Part shown: positions 28,980-37,718 of the stretch, piece after piece | How positions within the stretch are numbered: the stretch's first letter is position 1 | Layout of the letters: every line of letters begins with the position of its first letter | Source: JAAZZY01 sp964612505 | GTDB lineage: Bacteria; Chlamydiota; Chlamydiia; Chlamydiales; JAAZZY01 | Assembly (NCBI GenBank): GCA_964612505.1 | Contig: CAZTEX010000010.1 | Location: 1 to 64,000 of the forward strand | Length of the DNA: 64,000 bases | Direction of reading: 5' to 3' | Made by a program: the position numbers and the translations under genes | The notes under the pieces: model-generated | Told to the model about the DNA's origin: nothing | Seen by the model: the letters and a program-made list of their open reading frames with translations, nothing else | Database searches by the model: none

Positions 28980-30122
28980 TTAGAAAATTGGCTTTTTTCT
29001 CAAACCCAAATTTTGAGTCACGCAGAAACAGACATTGTTAATGGAAGAACATACGAGATGTTTTATTTCAAGGAATCGAAAAGAGCCAAAAGGGGATGTG
29101 TCGCAACGTAATGAAGAAAAAGTTCCTTTTTTACCCAATTTTTCGATAGAATAGTCGGACATTTTTTGTTCTTGAGAGGCCCAACGCTTAATTCCTTCTT
29201 CTACCTTTTTGTCTTTTGGGTCTTCACAATTTTTAATATCAGTGATAGTAAGATTAAGATTCTTATTTTTTTTCAAAAAATCATAAAGATTTGCAAATCT
29301 TGAAAACTCTTCGACAGAAACCTTATTGTTTTTATCAGGATGAATTTTTGTTAGTTGAGTTTTCATCTTTTTACGCATTTCAATCACATCTTGAACACCA
29401 AAACAAGACATAAAAGCACTGGCTGCTTGTTTTTTGGCATTCATAATGCAAGCTTCGATTCCAAGGTGATCTTCAGAATCTTTGAAGTAATAAGCATTGG
29501 AGCAAGATAAAAGTTGTTGATCCTCTGTAAGAACCTGTTTCCAACAGTAGCTCTGTAGAGAGCTCATCGCAGAGCTTGCCATTTTGGGAAGCTCAGAGAG
29601 CCCCCTTTGAGCATAATTATTGTAAATTAAGTAAGCAATTAGAGCGGGAGTAATAATAAACATGGCGCGTTTAAGGAATCGTTGACTGCTTAGTCCCCAC
29701 TTTACATCCTGAGTAGATCCTTCTTTGCGAAGGAGGTCAATTTCTTGAATTAATCGCTGAAACTTAAATAGGTTGTTATTTGAGTTCTGAACTAAGTGAT
29801 GTATTTCTGTAAATTCATCTTTTAGTAGCTGTACTTGCTTGAATTCATTCGGCTGAGTCGCTGTTTTTTCTAAATCTAAAAGTAAGTTGTCAATTTGAGC
29901 AAAAGTATCGGTAATAGCTATTTTAGCCTCTTCCGCAGCTTGTAGTACTTGAGTGCTTGTAAGCCCTTTTCGTTCGACAATAACCTTAGGCATCAGCCTT
30001 TCCATTAGCTGATCAATTTCTTGATTACATTGTTGATAGGCTGCTTTAAAATCAGCCTGTTTTGAATCAGGCAACGCTGTATTAAAATAGCTAAAAGGTT
30101 TCAATGAGCTAACGGAATTCAT
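28980..30122 (-). CDS. Membrane protein with a C-terminal J-domain
   Basis: From the ATG at 30122 the protein has about 380 residues; the frame extends to a TTG at 30167 and neither start has a good ribosome site. Residues 1-150 are helical and probably coiled coil. A membrane segment (AMFIITPALIAYLIY) lies at about 153-170. A DnaJ-like J-domain follows at about 240-290: FGVQDVIEMRKKMKTQLTKI then the diagnostic HPDK (His261) and a following helix. J-domains stimulate Hsp70 ATPase. It is not a standard DnaJ (no zinc or C-terminal substrate domains). It stands between two copies of a Cys-rich family, which suggests an accessory or host-directed role. Confidence 0.65.
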   Translation of the reverse strand: MNSVSSLKPFSYFNTALPDSKQADFKAAYQQCNQEIDQLMERLMPKVIVERKGLTSTQVLQAAEEAKIAITDTFAQIDNLLLDLEKTATQPNEFKQVQLLKDEFTEIHHLVQNSNNNLFKFQRLIQEIDLLRKEGSTQDVKWGLSSQRFLKRAMFIITPALIAYLIYNNYAQRGLSELPKMASSAMSSLQSYCWKQVLTEDQQLLSCSNAYYFKDSEDHLGIEACIMNAKKQAASAFMSCFGVQDVIEMRKKMKTQLTKIHPDKNNKVSVEEFSRFANLYDFLKKNKNLNLTITDIKNCEDPKDKKVEEGIKRWASQEQKMSDYSIEKLGKKGTFSSLRCDTSPFGSFRFLEIKHLVCSSINNVCFCVTQNLGLRKKPIF

Positions 30123-30281
30123 TTTAAAATCAAGGGTTGATGGGTTAAAAAAAATAATATAAGACAATTATAACACATAAGATGTAAATTTCTTATAAAG
30201 AAAACCGTAAAGTTTTTTCTTTAAAGCTTCTCTTTGGGTCCCCTATAAAAATTTTTGAAATAGCAACCTAGGTCAAAAGAG

Positions 30282-30590
30282 CTATTGCCCAAGACAAGCA
30301 GACAAAAATTCCATAGCAGTAGCGGCGACCTTTCCCCATTGTTCCATAACAGCCTCTCTACAGGATGCATAAGCTGGGGCGCAGTGAGAAACATTTCCGG
30401 TAGTATCAGTATTGACGCAGTTCTCATAGATAATATGACATTGGGCTCGCAGGCTCTCAAAGCTAGGATAATTTGCGGTTGCAAAATGGGAAGCCCATTG
30501 GGCTGTATTGTAAATAGCAGGGGCGCAATCAGCGAATGTGTATGCGGGACAAATATTTAAATCCGAAGCGCTGTCACAAGTTAATGACAT
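30282..30590 (-). CDS. Small Cys-rich protein, CPAYTFxDCAP family, copy 2
   Basis: This is a paralogue of the 28505-28843 gene, on the other side of the J-domain gene. The start at 30590 is chosen because AGGA lies six bases upstream and because it matches the length of the copy-1 N-terminus; a longer frame from 30623 lacks a ribosome site. The 102 residues contain eight cysteines, including ICPAYTFADCAPAIYN and CAPAYASC. Function unknown. Confidence 0.65.
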   Translation of the reverse strand: MSLTCDSASDLNICPAYTFADCAPAIYNTAQWASHFATANYPSFESLRAQCHIIYENCVNTDTTGNVSHCAPAYASCREAVMEQWGKVAATAMEFLSACLGQ

Positions 30591-30897
30591 AAAAAATCCT
30601 TTTCTAAAGCTTAATAAAATCAAAGTGCGAAAATGATAGCAGAGAGGAGGTTAATTTTTTATAAATAATTTAAAAAAATGCTTTCGTTAGAAAGTTCCAA
30701 AAGGTGGACGGTCTTTTTTTTGTGATTTTCCCTCTTCTTAACGAAACCTTAAAAAAAGCTATCCTTTTCAATGAAAAGACTGTAGAATAGCTACGCATTA
30801 TATTATTTACCTTCTAATCAAGCCTGACTTTTACAAATAAGAGCTTATCCAAGAGCTGTCTTGTCATCAAAAAAGTTTAGAGGTAGCAACATCGCAA
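30591..30897. other. Intergenic region, divergent promoters presumed
   Basis: This is the stretch between the leftward Cys-rich gene and the rightward GNAT gene. Apart from a short CTTTTC/GAAAAG stem at 30764-30778 no specific element or gene is visible. Confidence 0.3.
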
Positions 30898-31416
30898 ATG
30901 AATCAAGAACTGCTAATACGTCCCATGAATGAAAGTGATGTGGCTAAAATGGGTAGACAATTTACTTTTCCTTGGTCTAATCCTGAAAAAACAGCTCAAA
31001 CTTGGAAAAACTACTACGAAGAGCAACAACAAGGGCTTCGCAGTGTGATCCTATTAGAAATGGGAGAAATCCTAGGCTATGGGAGTTTACTCAGAGAGTC
31101 AAGGTATCCTTTCTTTTTAAATCTAGCTATTCCAGAAGTGCATGATCTATGGATTGATCAAAAATATCGAAGGCAAGGGTTTGGAAAGACGCTTATTAAG
31201 GCCATTGAACAGAGAGCTAAAGAAGAAAACTATCTGCAAATCGGTCTGGGAGTCGGGTTATATAAAGATTATGGTCAAGCACAAAGGCTTTACATTTCTT
31301 TAGGATATATCCCTGTAGGGGAAGGCATCACCTATAAAAGTCAAACTGCAATTGCTGGGGAAAGCTATCTCTTAGATGATGATCTACTCCTTTGGCTAAT
31401 AAAAACACTGAGATGA
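30898..31416 (+). CDS. GNAT family N-acetyltransferase
   Basis: This protein (172 aa) has the acetyl-CoA-binding signature DLWIDQKYRRQGFGKTLIKA (motif A, R/QxxGxG/A) and a later aromatic strand LYISLGY. Such enzymes move an acetyl group from acetyl-CoA to an amine on a small molecule, peptide or tRNA; the substrate cannot be inferred. The frame is followed after 8 bases by the ABC exporter gene, so the two are likely co-transcribed. Confidence 0.8.
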   Translation: MNQELLIRPMNESDVAKMGRQFTFPWSNPEKTAQTWKNYYEEQQQGLRSVILLEMGEILGYGSLLRESRYPFFLNLAIPEVHDLWIDQKYRRQGFGKTLIKAIEQRAKEENYLQIGLGVGLYKDYGQAQRLYISLGYIPVGEGITYKSQTAIAGESYLLDDDLLLWLIKTLR

Positions 31417-31424
31417 AATAAATC

Positions 31425-33178
31425 ATGAATTTAACCGCTTTTATTTTCAAATTTGTCCGACGGCAGCGATGGCTATTTAGTTCCATCATGCTTTTAAGCT
31501 TGATGTGGGTTTTTGAAATGTTATTTTGGCCTTTTTTCCTTGGAAAAATTGTAAATATTTTAGCATTTAATGACCTTGATCGTCTTTCGGTATGGCCTAT
31601 GTTAAAACCTTTACTCATTTGGGGTGCTGGCGCTTGGATCTTGATGGAGTTTGTCTTTCGCTATAGAGATTTTTTGCAGTCTTGCGCTTTGCCCAAGTTA
31701 GAGGCCGATATTCGCATGACCATGTTTGATCACGTACAGCATCATTCACCCAAATATTTTAATGAACATTTCTCAGGAAGCTTAGCCAATAAAATTGGAG
31801 ATATGGTTTTAGCCAATAGCTCCATTTTAAGAATTGCTTTGATGAACTTAATCCCTGTAAGCGTCATGACAATTGTCACTGTGTTTATCTTTTCTCAAAT
31901 CAATCTTTACTTAGCTTTGATCATTGGGATTTGGATCGTCGTTCATTTCTTCTTATGTTGGTTTTATACCCTCAAATGCACCGAATATTCCTCTCACCAT
32001 GGAGCGCTTAGAAGTGTGTTAATAGGGAAAATTGTCGATAGTTTCACAAATAATTTTGCGGTGAATCTATTTTTTCGATTTCGTTTTGAAAAAGCTCACG
32101 TTGCTTCCTATCAGAAAGAAGAGCAAAAAGCCAATTATAAAGCGCAAGTTTATGCGGTTAAAATGTGGTCTTATTTATGCGCCGCTCTTGCCATCGAAAT
32201 GTTTATTTTAATAGGGTTTGCGACGTTTTATTGGATGCATGAAAAAATCACAACAGGGGAAGTGGTCCAAGTCTTTTATACGATATGGAATGTAAGCATG
32301 GCTCTTTTGTTTGTTGCCGATCAAGCTCCTGAATTTTTCCAATCTTTAGGTATTGCTAAGCAAGCCCTTACCATCATGAATGATCCTCAAGACATTCTAG
32401 ATCCTGAAGGTGCTACAGATCTTGCTAGCAAAAAAGGGGAAATTGTCTTTGAAGGGGTCTCTTTTTCATATGGGAAGAAATCTATTTTTGAAAATAAAAA
32501 CATTCGAATTGAGGCAGGGGAAAAAGTAGGCCTTGTCGGCTATTCAGGGGCAGGCAAATCCACTTTTGTCAATCTGATTCTCCACTTTTTCGCTCTAGAA
32601 AAAGGGAGAATTTTAATTGATGGGCAAGATATCTCAAAGGTCACTTTAGAATCTCTTCGCAACTCAATTGCCCTTATTCCCCAAGATCCAATTTTGTTCA
32701 CCGTACCTTAGAAGATAATATTCGCTATGGGCAAGAGAATGCAGGGGCAGAAGAGGTCATTGCTGCAGCCAAGCTCGCTCATTGCGATGAGTTTATCAAA
32801 AAATGTGCGAATGGGTATCAAACTCTAGTGGGTGAAAGGGGAACTAAACTTTCAGGAGGGGAAAAGCAACGGATTGCAATTGCTAGAGCCATGCTTTTAA
32901 AAACCCCTATCCTTATTTTAGATGAAGCAACCTCCGCGTTAGATTCAGTGACAGAAAAATATATTCAAGAAAGTTTAGACAAGTTAATGACCAATCGAAC
33001 CACTCTTGTTGTGGCGCATCGGCTATCAACTCTATCCAAGATGGATAGGATCTTAGTTTTTGATCAGGGAAAAATTATCGAAGAGGGATCTCATTTAGAC
33101 CTATTAAGCAAAAACGGCCATTATGCCCATATGTGGCGGATGCAGGTCGGAGGATTTCTTCCAGATAAGCCAAGTTGA
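31425..33178 (+). pseudogene. ABC exporter (MsbA-like) with a single-base frameshift
   Basis: The first frame (31425-32711) encodes six membrane segments and the ATPase start with Walker A GYSGAGKST, then ends abruptly after IPQDPILF. One missing base near 32698 (GTTCACC where GTTTCACC is expected) explains it. In the next frame the sequence continues exactly as the family does, HRTLEDNIRYGQENAGAEEV, and on to the signature LSGGEKQR, Walker B ILILDEATSALD and the H-switch. Repaired, the protein would be about 585 residues, normal for a half-size exporter. It is either a recent inactivating mutation or a sequence error. Confidence 0.8.
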
Positions 33179-33365
33179 GCTTGTTAAGATTGTTAGCAGT
33201 AAAGTCGACTTGTTTTATTACATTGTTGGTAGATGGCTTTAAAACCAGCCCATTTTAAGCTTTTAAGAGACAATTATTTTCTAGCTATAATTCTTAAGAG
33301 CACTTATCATCAATGGATACCCTTATCCATTTAATCTTTGTGTTAATCTAAAATTAAAATTGACA

Positions 33366-34976
33366 ATGATCTCAATACAACATATCGCCCTTTCTTATGG
33401 ATCTAAGCTTCTCTTTGATGATGTTAACCTACATCTAAGTGGCCAAAATCGCTATGGCCTTGTAGGAGCTAATGGAGCGGGTAAATCGACTTTCTTAAAG
33501 CTGTTAATGCGAGAAGTTGAACCTTTGATGGGGGAAATTGCCATTTCCAAAAGTTCACAGGTGGGTTGGCTCAAGCAAGATCAAGATCTTTTTTTAGAAG
33601 AGACCATTCTTTCCATTGTCTTAAGAGGGCATGTTGAGTTGTGGGCCGTTTTTGAAAAGAAAGAAAAACTCCTTCAAAATGAAACCTTATCTGATAAAGA
33701 GATTAATCAATTAGTAGAAATTGAAGAGACGATCGATCGCCTTAATGGCTATGCAGCCGAATCTAAAGCTGAAGATCTTCTTGTTGGACTTGGAGTTCCT
33801 AAAGAACTTCATTTACAACCTCTAAAATCTTTTTCAGGAGGCTATAAATTAAGGGTGTTACTAGCCCGAACTCTTTTTCATCAACCTGACATATTACTTT
33901 TAGATGAACCGACGAACTATTTAGATATCGTCACCATTCATTGGCTAGCTAACTACTTGGCCAATATGTTTAAAGGAATGTTAATAGTGACCTCTCACGA
34001 TCATCACTTTTTAAATAGGGTTTGTAATTATATCCTCGACGTTGATTATGGAGAAATTCGCTGCTACACTGGAAACTACGATCAATTTGTAGTGCAAAAA
34101 AAATTGCTGCATGAGCAAAAAGAGATTTTCAGGAAAAATCAACAAAAACATGTTGATCGGATGCAAGAATTTATTGATCGTTTTCGAGCTAAAGCTTCTA
34201 AAGCCAAGCAAGCACAATCCAAAGAAAAACAACTTGAAAAACTCGAATGGCCTAAAGTCGATGTCAGCTCTAGAAAATATTTGAACCTCTCTTTCCAAGT
34301 TGGGAAAAAATCGGGAAAAATTACTTTAGCTGTTAACAAACTCTCTAAGCAATTTGGAGAAAAAGTACTCTTTAAAGATTTTAGCTTTCAAGTGCATCGG
34401 GGAGAAAAAGTAGGTATTTTAGGCCCCAATGGAGTTGGTAAATCAACGCTTCTCAAATTAATTCTGAAAGAACTAGAGCCTACTTCTGGTGCTGTTGAAT
34501 GGGGGTTTGATTTAGCCCTTGGCTACTTTGCCCAAGAATCGTATGAGCAACTTTCAGGCAAAGACACCATTATTGAGTGGCTTTCAAACCACACTTCGCG
34601 CGTCTCTGAGCAGCAAATTAGAGCAACACTGGGGCGAGTTTTATTTACTCAAGATGACCATTTCAAGACGCTCAATGTGCTCAGTGGGGGAGAAAAAGCA
34701 AGACTCGTACTTGCTAAAATGATGCTGGAGGGTTCTAACACCCTCATCATGGATGAGCCAACCAACCACTTAGACTTGGAAGGGAGAGAATCATTAGCAG
34801 AAGCTTTAGTAAAGTATCCGGGGACTGTCATTTTTGTCAGTCACGATCAGGCTTTTATCGATGTATTATCTACACGCATTATTTATTTAAACGGCAAAAA
34901 CTCTTTAGATTATGCCGGTACCTATCAAGAGTTTATTGCAAAAAACGCTCATCTGAATTTCCAAATTAAAAAGTAG
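33366..34976 (+). CDS. ABC-F family ATPase (YbiT/YkpA-like)
   Basis: The 536 residues hold two ABC cassettes and no membrane segments. Cassette 1 has GANGAGKST and LLLDEPTNYLD; cassette 2 has GPNGVGKST, LSGGEKARL and MDEPTNHLD. A basic, charged interdomain linker lies between them (about residues 240-310). This architecture is the ABC-F group, cytosolic ribosome-associated factors that act on translation. The ATG at 33366 is preferred to a TTG two codons upstream. It converges on cyoE with a 3-base gap. Confidence 0.88.
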   Translation: MISIQHIALSYGSKLLFDDVNLHLSGQNRYGLVGANGAGKSTFLKLLMREVEPLMGEIAISKSSQVGWLKQDQDLFLEETILSIVLRGHVELWAVFEKKEKLLQNETLSDKEINQLVEIEETIDRLNGYAAESKAEDLLVGLGVPKELHLQPLKSFSGGYKLRVLLARTLFHQPDILLLDEPTNYLDIVTIHWLANYLANMFKGMLIVTSHDHHFLNRVCNYILDVDYGEIRCYTGNYDQFVVQKKLLHEQKEIFRKNQQKHVDRMQEFIDRFRAKASKAKQAQSKEKQLEKLEWPKVDVSSRKYLNLSFQVGKKSGKITLAVNKLSKQFGEKVLFKDFSFQVHRGEKVGILGPNGVGKSTLLKLILKELEPTSGAVEWGFDLALGYFAQESYEQLSGKDTIIEWLSNHTSRVSEQQIRATLGRVLFTQDDHFKTLNVLSGGEKARLVLAKMMLEGSNTLIMDEPTNHLDLEGRESLAEALVKYPGTVIFVSHDQAFIDVLSTRIIYLNGKNSLDYAGTYQEFIAKNAHLNFQIKK

Positions 34977-34979
34977 TTT

Positions 34980-35861
34980 TCAAGCTTTGCAAAGGCAAAC
35001 GAGGCCACTTTGCGTCATGACGATAATGAGAGAAAAGATAAACATCTTTCTGGCCCAAGCTTTATCATCTTTTGCTGAGTAACCCCTGTAAGATAAAAAA
35101 AGCCATAGGGTTGCAAGAGCTAGCATGATAAGAGCAAAAACAGAGTTCAGATAACCCAACAAATACAAAGACTCAGCGCTAGCAAGATAAGCTAGAGTGT
35201 AAAAGAGCATTTGCGTTTTAGTGGCCCTCACTCCTTTCACCACCGGAAGAACAGGGATATTGCCAAGAGCATAATCTTTCAGTCGATAAATAGAGATGGC
35301 ATAAAAGTGGGGCATTTGCCAAAGAAGGATCGTTAAAAAAATTAAAAAGCCTTTGAGGTCTAATGTGTTGGAAAGAGCCAAATATCCCACTAAAGTGGGG
35401 ATGGCTCCAGCGAAACTGCCAAGAAGTGTGCAGAGAGGCGAGTGGTATTTTAATAAACTATAGATAAAGACATAGGTTACAAAACCAAAAAGAGCCGCAT
35501 AAGCACTATAGCAGGAAGTTAGGAAGTAGAGGAGATAAAAGCCAAAAAGAGCGCAGATAGAGGCAAAAAAAAGTGCCTTTGGGCTGGAGATAACTCCTGT
35601 AACTAGCGGTCTACCTTGAGTTCTTTGCATCTTAGCATCTAAGAAGCGGTCGATGTAGTTATTAAAAGTGCAGGCAGAGGCAATGACTAAAGAGAGACCC
35701 AGTAGCATTGAACCTAATTTGAAAATGGAAAAAGGTCCTGCTAGCGCGAGGATAAAACCAGATAAAGCGGTGATTAAATTACCAAAAACAATACCTGGTT
35801 TTACTAGAGCGAAATAGTTTTTGAGGATCTCAGAAAAACGAACTTGAATGGCTCTTTGCAT
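34980..35861 (-). CDS. cyoE: Protoheme IX farnesyltransferase (heme O synthase)
   Basis: This UbiA-family membrane prenyltransferase (293 aa, about nine membrane segments) has the diagnostic prenyl-diphosphate motif NNYIDRFLDAKMQRTQGRPL. It attaches a farnesyl tail to heme B to give heme O, the high-spin heme of cytochrome bo3, encoded by cyoABCD nearby on the same strand. Unlike the usual cyoABCDE order, it is separated from cyoD by two oppositely oriented genes. Confidence 0.93.
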   Translation of the reverse strand: MQRAIQVRFSEILKNYFALVKPGIVFGNLITALSGFILALAGPFSIFKLGSMLLGLSLVIASACTFNNYIDRFLDAKMQRTQGRPLVTGVISSPKALFFASICALFGFYLLYFLTSCYSAYAALFGFVTYVFIYSLLKYHSPLCTLLGSFAGAIPTLVGYLALSNTLDLKGFLIFLTILLWQMPHFYAISIYRLKDYALGNIPVLPVVKGVRATKTQMLFYTLAYLASAESLYLLGYLNSVFALIMLALATLWLFLSYRGYSAKDDKAWARKMFIFSLIIVMTQSGLVCLCKA

Positions 35862-35972
35862 GAAATCGAAATTATTTAGCTTATTGGTATTTTTTCTTTT
35901 AACGTAAATGTGTATTAGGGGCTAGTGAAAAAATAAAGGGCTATGGTAAGGGTAGGAAAAAAGTGAGGGAAA

Positions 35973-36164
35973 ATGAAAAAAAAGAATTCTATCGTGATGC
36001 TTTTAAGTCTTTTGTTTCCTTTAACATCTTGTCATTATACCGATGATCCTTCCTCGACTAAAAGTAAACCCGTCACCCAAATAGGGGACTGTAATAAAGA
36101 GGCATGTTCTTGCAAAAATAGCTGCGCTTGTAGCTCTAAATGCCCATGCTCTTGCAATAGTTAG
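35973..36164 (+). CDS. Small Cys-rich lipoprotein, metallothionein-like tail
   Basis: The protein has 63 residues. The N-terminus is a lipoprotein signal (MKKKNSIVMLLSLLFPLTSC, Cys20 as lipidation site). The C-terminal 26 residues hold eight cysteines in mostly CxC/CxxxC spacing (ACSCKNSCACSSKCPCSCNS), as in metallothioneins and other soft-metal-binding peptides. GAGGG precedes the ATG, so it is a real gene. It lies between cyoE and cyoABCD on the opposite strand. A role in binding copper at the membrane, near a heme-copper oxidase, is an attractive inference but nothing else proves it. Confidence 0.7.
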   Translation: MKKKNSIVMLLSLLFPLTSCHYTDDPSSTKSKPVTQIGDCNKEACSCKNSCACSSKCPCSCNS

Positions 36165-36207
36165 TCCAAGCTTGTAGAATACGCTTATTTAAAAGAACAT
36201 TCTACCA

Positions 36208-36771
36208 ATGGTAAAAGCTATTTTCATTCCAGGTAATGGGGGATCTTCCACTCAAGACAACTGGTTTCCAGCTGTTAAATTAGAGCTAGAGGCCCATGGG
36301 GTTGAAGTTATTTCCGTTGTGTTTCCCGATCCTTATCTTGCTAGACAATCTTATTGGATACCCTTTTTAAGAGATGAGTTGAAAGCAGATGAAAAGACGA
36401 TCCTTATTGGTCATTCATCAGGTGCTATTGCAGCCATGAGATTTGCTGAAGAATATCTTATTTTGGGCTCTGTCCTTGTTGGCGCTTATCACACAGATCT
36501 TGGAATGGAAAGTGAAAAAAAATCAGGCTATTTTGATAAAGCTTGGAATTGGGATGCGATCAAATGCAATCAGCAATGGACTATTTTATTTGCCTCACAA
36601 GATGATCCGTGGATCCCTGTCAAAGAGCCGCGTTATTTACACGAGCAGCTAGATTGCGAATACCATGAATTTAAAGATCAAGGGCACTTTGGAGGAGACT
36701 ATCATAAACCAACTTTCCTCGAGCTCTCTACAGCTATTTTGCGCCATCTTCATAAAGATGTTCAAAGTTAA
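36208..36771 (+). CDS. RBBP9/YdeN-type serine hydrolase
   Basis: This small alpha/beta hydrolase of 187 residues has the N-terminal strand IFIPGNGGSS, the nucleophile elbow GHSSG (Ser70), an acidic residue in SQDDPWIP and the terminal His in DQGHFGGDYH. The size and the DDP motif fit the RBBP9/YdeN family, whose substrates are mostly unknown. It follows the Cys-rich lipoprotein by 43 bases and overlaps the end of the convergent cyoD gene by 4 bases. Confidence 0.8.
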   Translation: MVKAIFIPGNGGSSTQDNWFPAVKLELEAHGVEVISVVFPDPYLARQSYWIPFLRDELKADEKTILIGHSSGAIAAMRFAEEYLILGSVLVGAYHTDLGMESEKKSGYFDKAWNWDAIKCNQQWTILFASQDDPWIPVKEPRYLHEQLDCEYHEFKDQGHFGGDYHKPTFLELSTAILRHLHKDVQS

Positions 36772-37115
36772 TGAGCCATACCAGGCATATCAGGCATGGA
36801 TGGCATCAAGTTATAATTGACGCTGCTCATAATCCACATCGATCCGCCGATGATAATCACAATAACCATAATCGTAAAAAGTAAAGAGAGAAGATTCCAG
36901 CGAGGTTTTTCTTCATTGGTAATTTGAAAGAAGAAAATGAGCTGAACAATGGCTTGGACGATGGCTAAACCCACTAAAGTAAAAGCCAGATGAGGTAAAA
37001 TCAGAAAATCTTTGATCGCAAAAAAATAAATGACAATTGTGAGAGCTATCGATACTAGATAGCTGATAATAGTTGGTTTAATATCTTTATTCCATTCATG
37101 AGTAGGATCGAGCAT
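36768..37115 (-). CDS. cyoD: Cytochrome bo3 ubiquinol oxidase subunit IV
   Basis: This 115-aa protein with three membrane segments (about 15-35, 40-65, 78-100) contains the subunit IV signature AIVQAIVQLIFFFQI. It assists assembly of the oxidase. It ends in a Met/Pro/Asp-rich tail (LMPSMPDMPGMAH). It begins directly after cyoC in the cyoABCD operon, and its end overlaps the convergent hydrolase gene. Confidence 0.9.
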   Translation of the reverse strand: MLDPTHEWNKDIKPTIISYLVSIALTIVIYFFAIKDFLILPHLAFTLVGLAIVQAIVQLIFFFQITNEEKPRWNLLSLLFTIMVIVIIIGGSMWIMSSVNYNLMPSMPDMPGMAH

Positions 37116-37718
37116 CTATTTCACTCCTAGTAGATAAACAATAGTAAAAATAAATATCCAAACGATATTTAAAAATTGCCAAAACATTCTTAAGCACGTG
37201 ATTCTTTTAATGCTTGTTGGACTAATTCCGTGAGTGATAATAGGAATAGCTAAGACGATAATCCAAAGTAAGCCAAATAAAATATGCAATAGATGTGTGC
37301 CAATGATTGTAAAGTAAGCTGACAAGAAGGCGCTGTTTTTCCAGCTAAATCCCTGCGAAAGGAAGCGTGAAAACTCCTGGTGACCCATGACCACAAAAGA
37401 ACAACCGAGCAAGAAAGTGAGTAATAAAGAAATGAGAGCTGCTTTTTTATTTTCTCGATGAGTGTAGGCGCCAGCAAGACCTATCGTAAAGCTTGCTGAA
37501 AGCAAAATAAGAGTTTGGGTAAGGGTAAAGTGTAAATGAAAAAGATCAGAACCTGCAGGTCCCCCAAAGGTGCTACTTTGTAAAACGACATAGGTGGCGA
37601 TCAAGGCCCCAAACAAAATAAAGTCTGTCAGTAAATAAATCCAAAAACCAAAAACTGTTTTTGAATAAACATCATGATGAGGGTCGGGATAATTTTCATG
37701 GATGAGAGGATCGCTCAT
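37116..37718 (-). CDS. cyoC: Cytochrome bo3 ubiquinol oxidase subunit III
   Basis: The protein (200 aa, five membrane segments) matches heme-copper oxidase subunit III: FGFWIYLLTDFILFGALIAT near the N-terminus, LTQTLILLSAS and the HLLHILFGLLW helix. Its ATG overlaps the cyoB stop (ATGA), a sign of translational coupling. Confidence 0.93.
   Translation of the reverse strand: MSDPLIHENYPDPHHDVYSKTVFGFWIYLLTDFILFGALIATYVVLQSSTFGGPAGSDLFHLHFTLTQTLILLSASFTIGLAGAYTHRENKKAALISLLLTFLLGCSFVVMGHQEFSRFLSQGFSWKNSAFLSAYFTIIGTHLLHILFGLLWIIVLAIPIITHGISPTSIKRITCLRMFWQFLNIVWIFIFTIVYLLGVK

Noticed and set aside
33312..33331. AATGGATA/TATCCATT hairpin before the ABC-F gene
   Set aside because: Short AT-rich stem, no T tract, 130 bases from the preceding gene; too weak to call a terminator.
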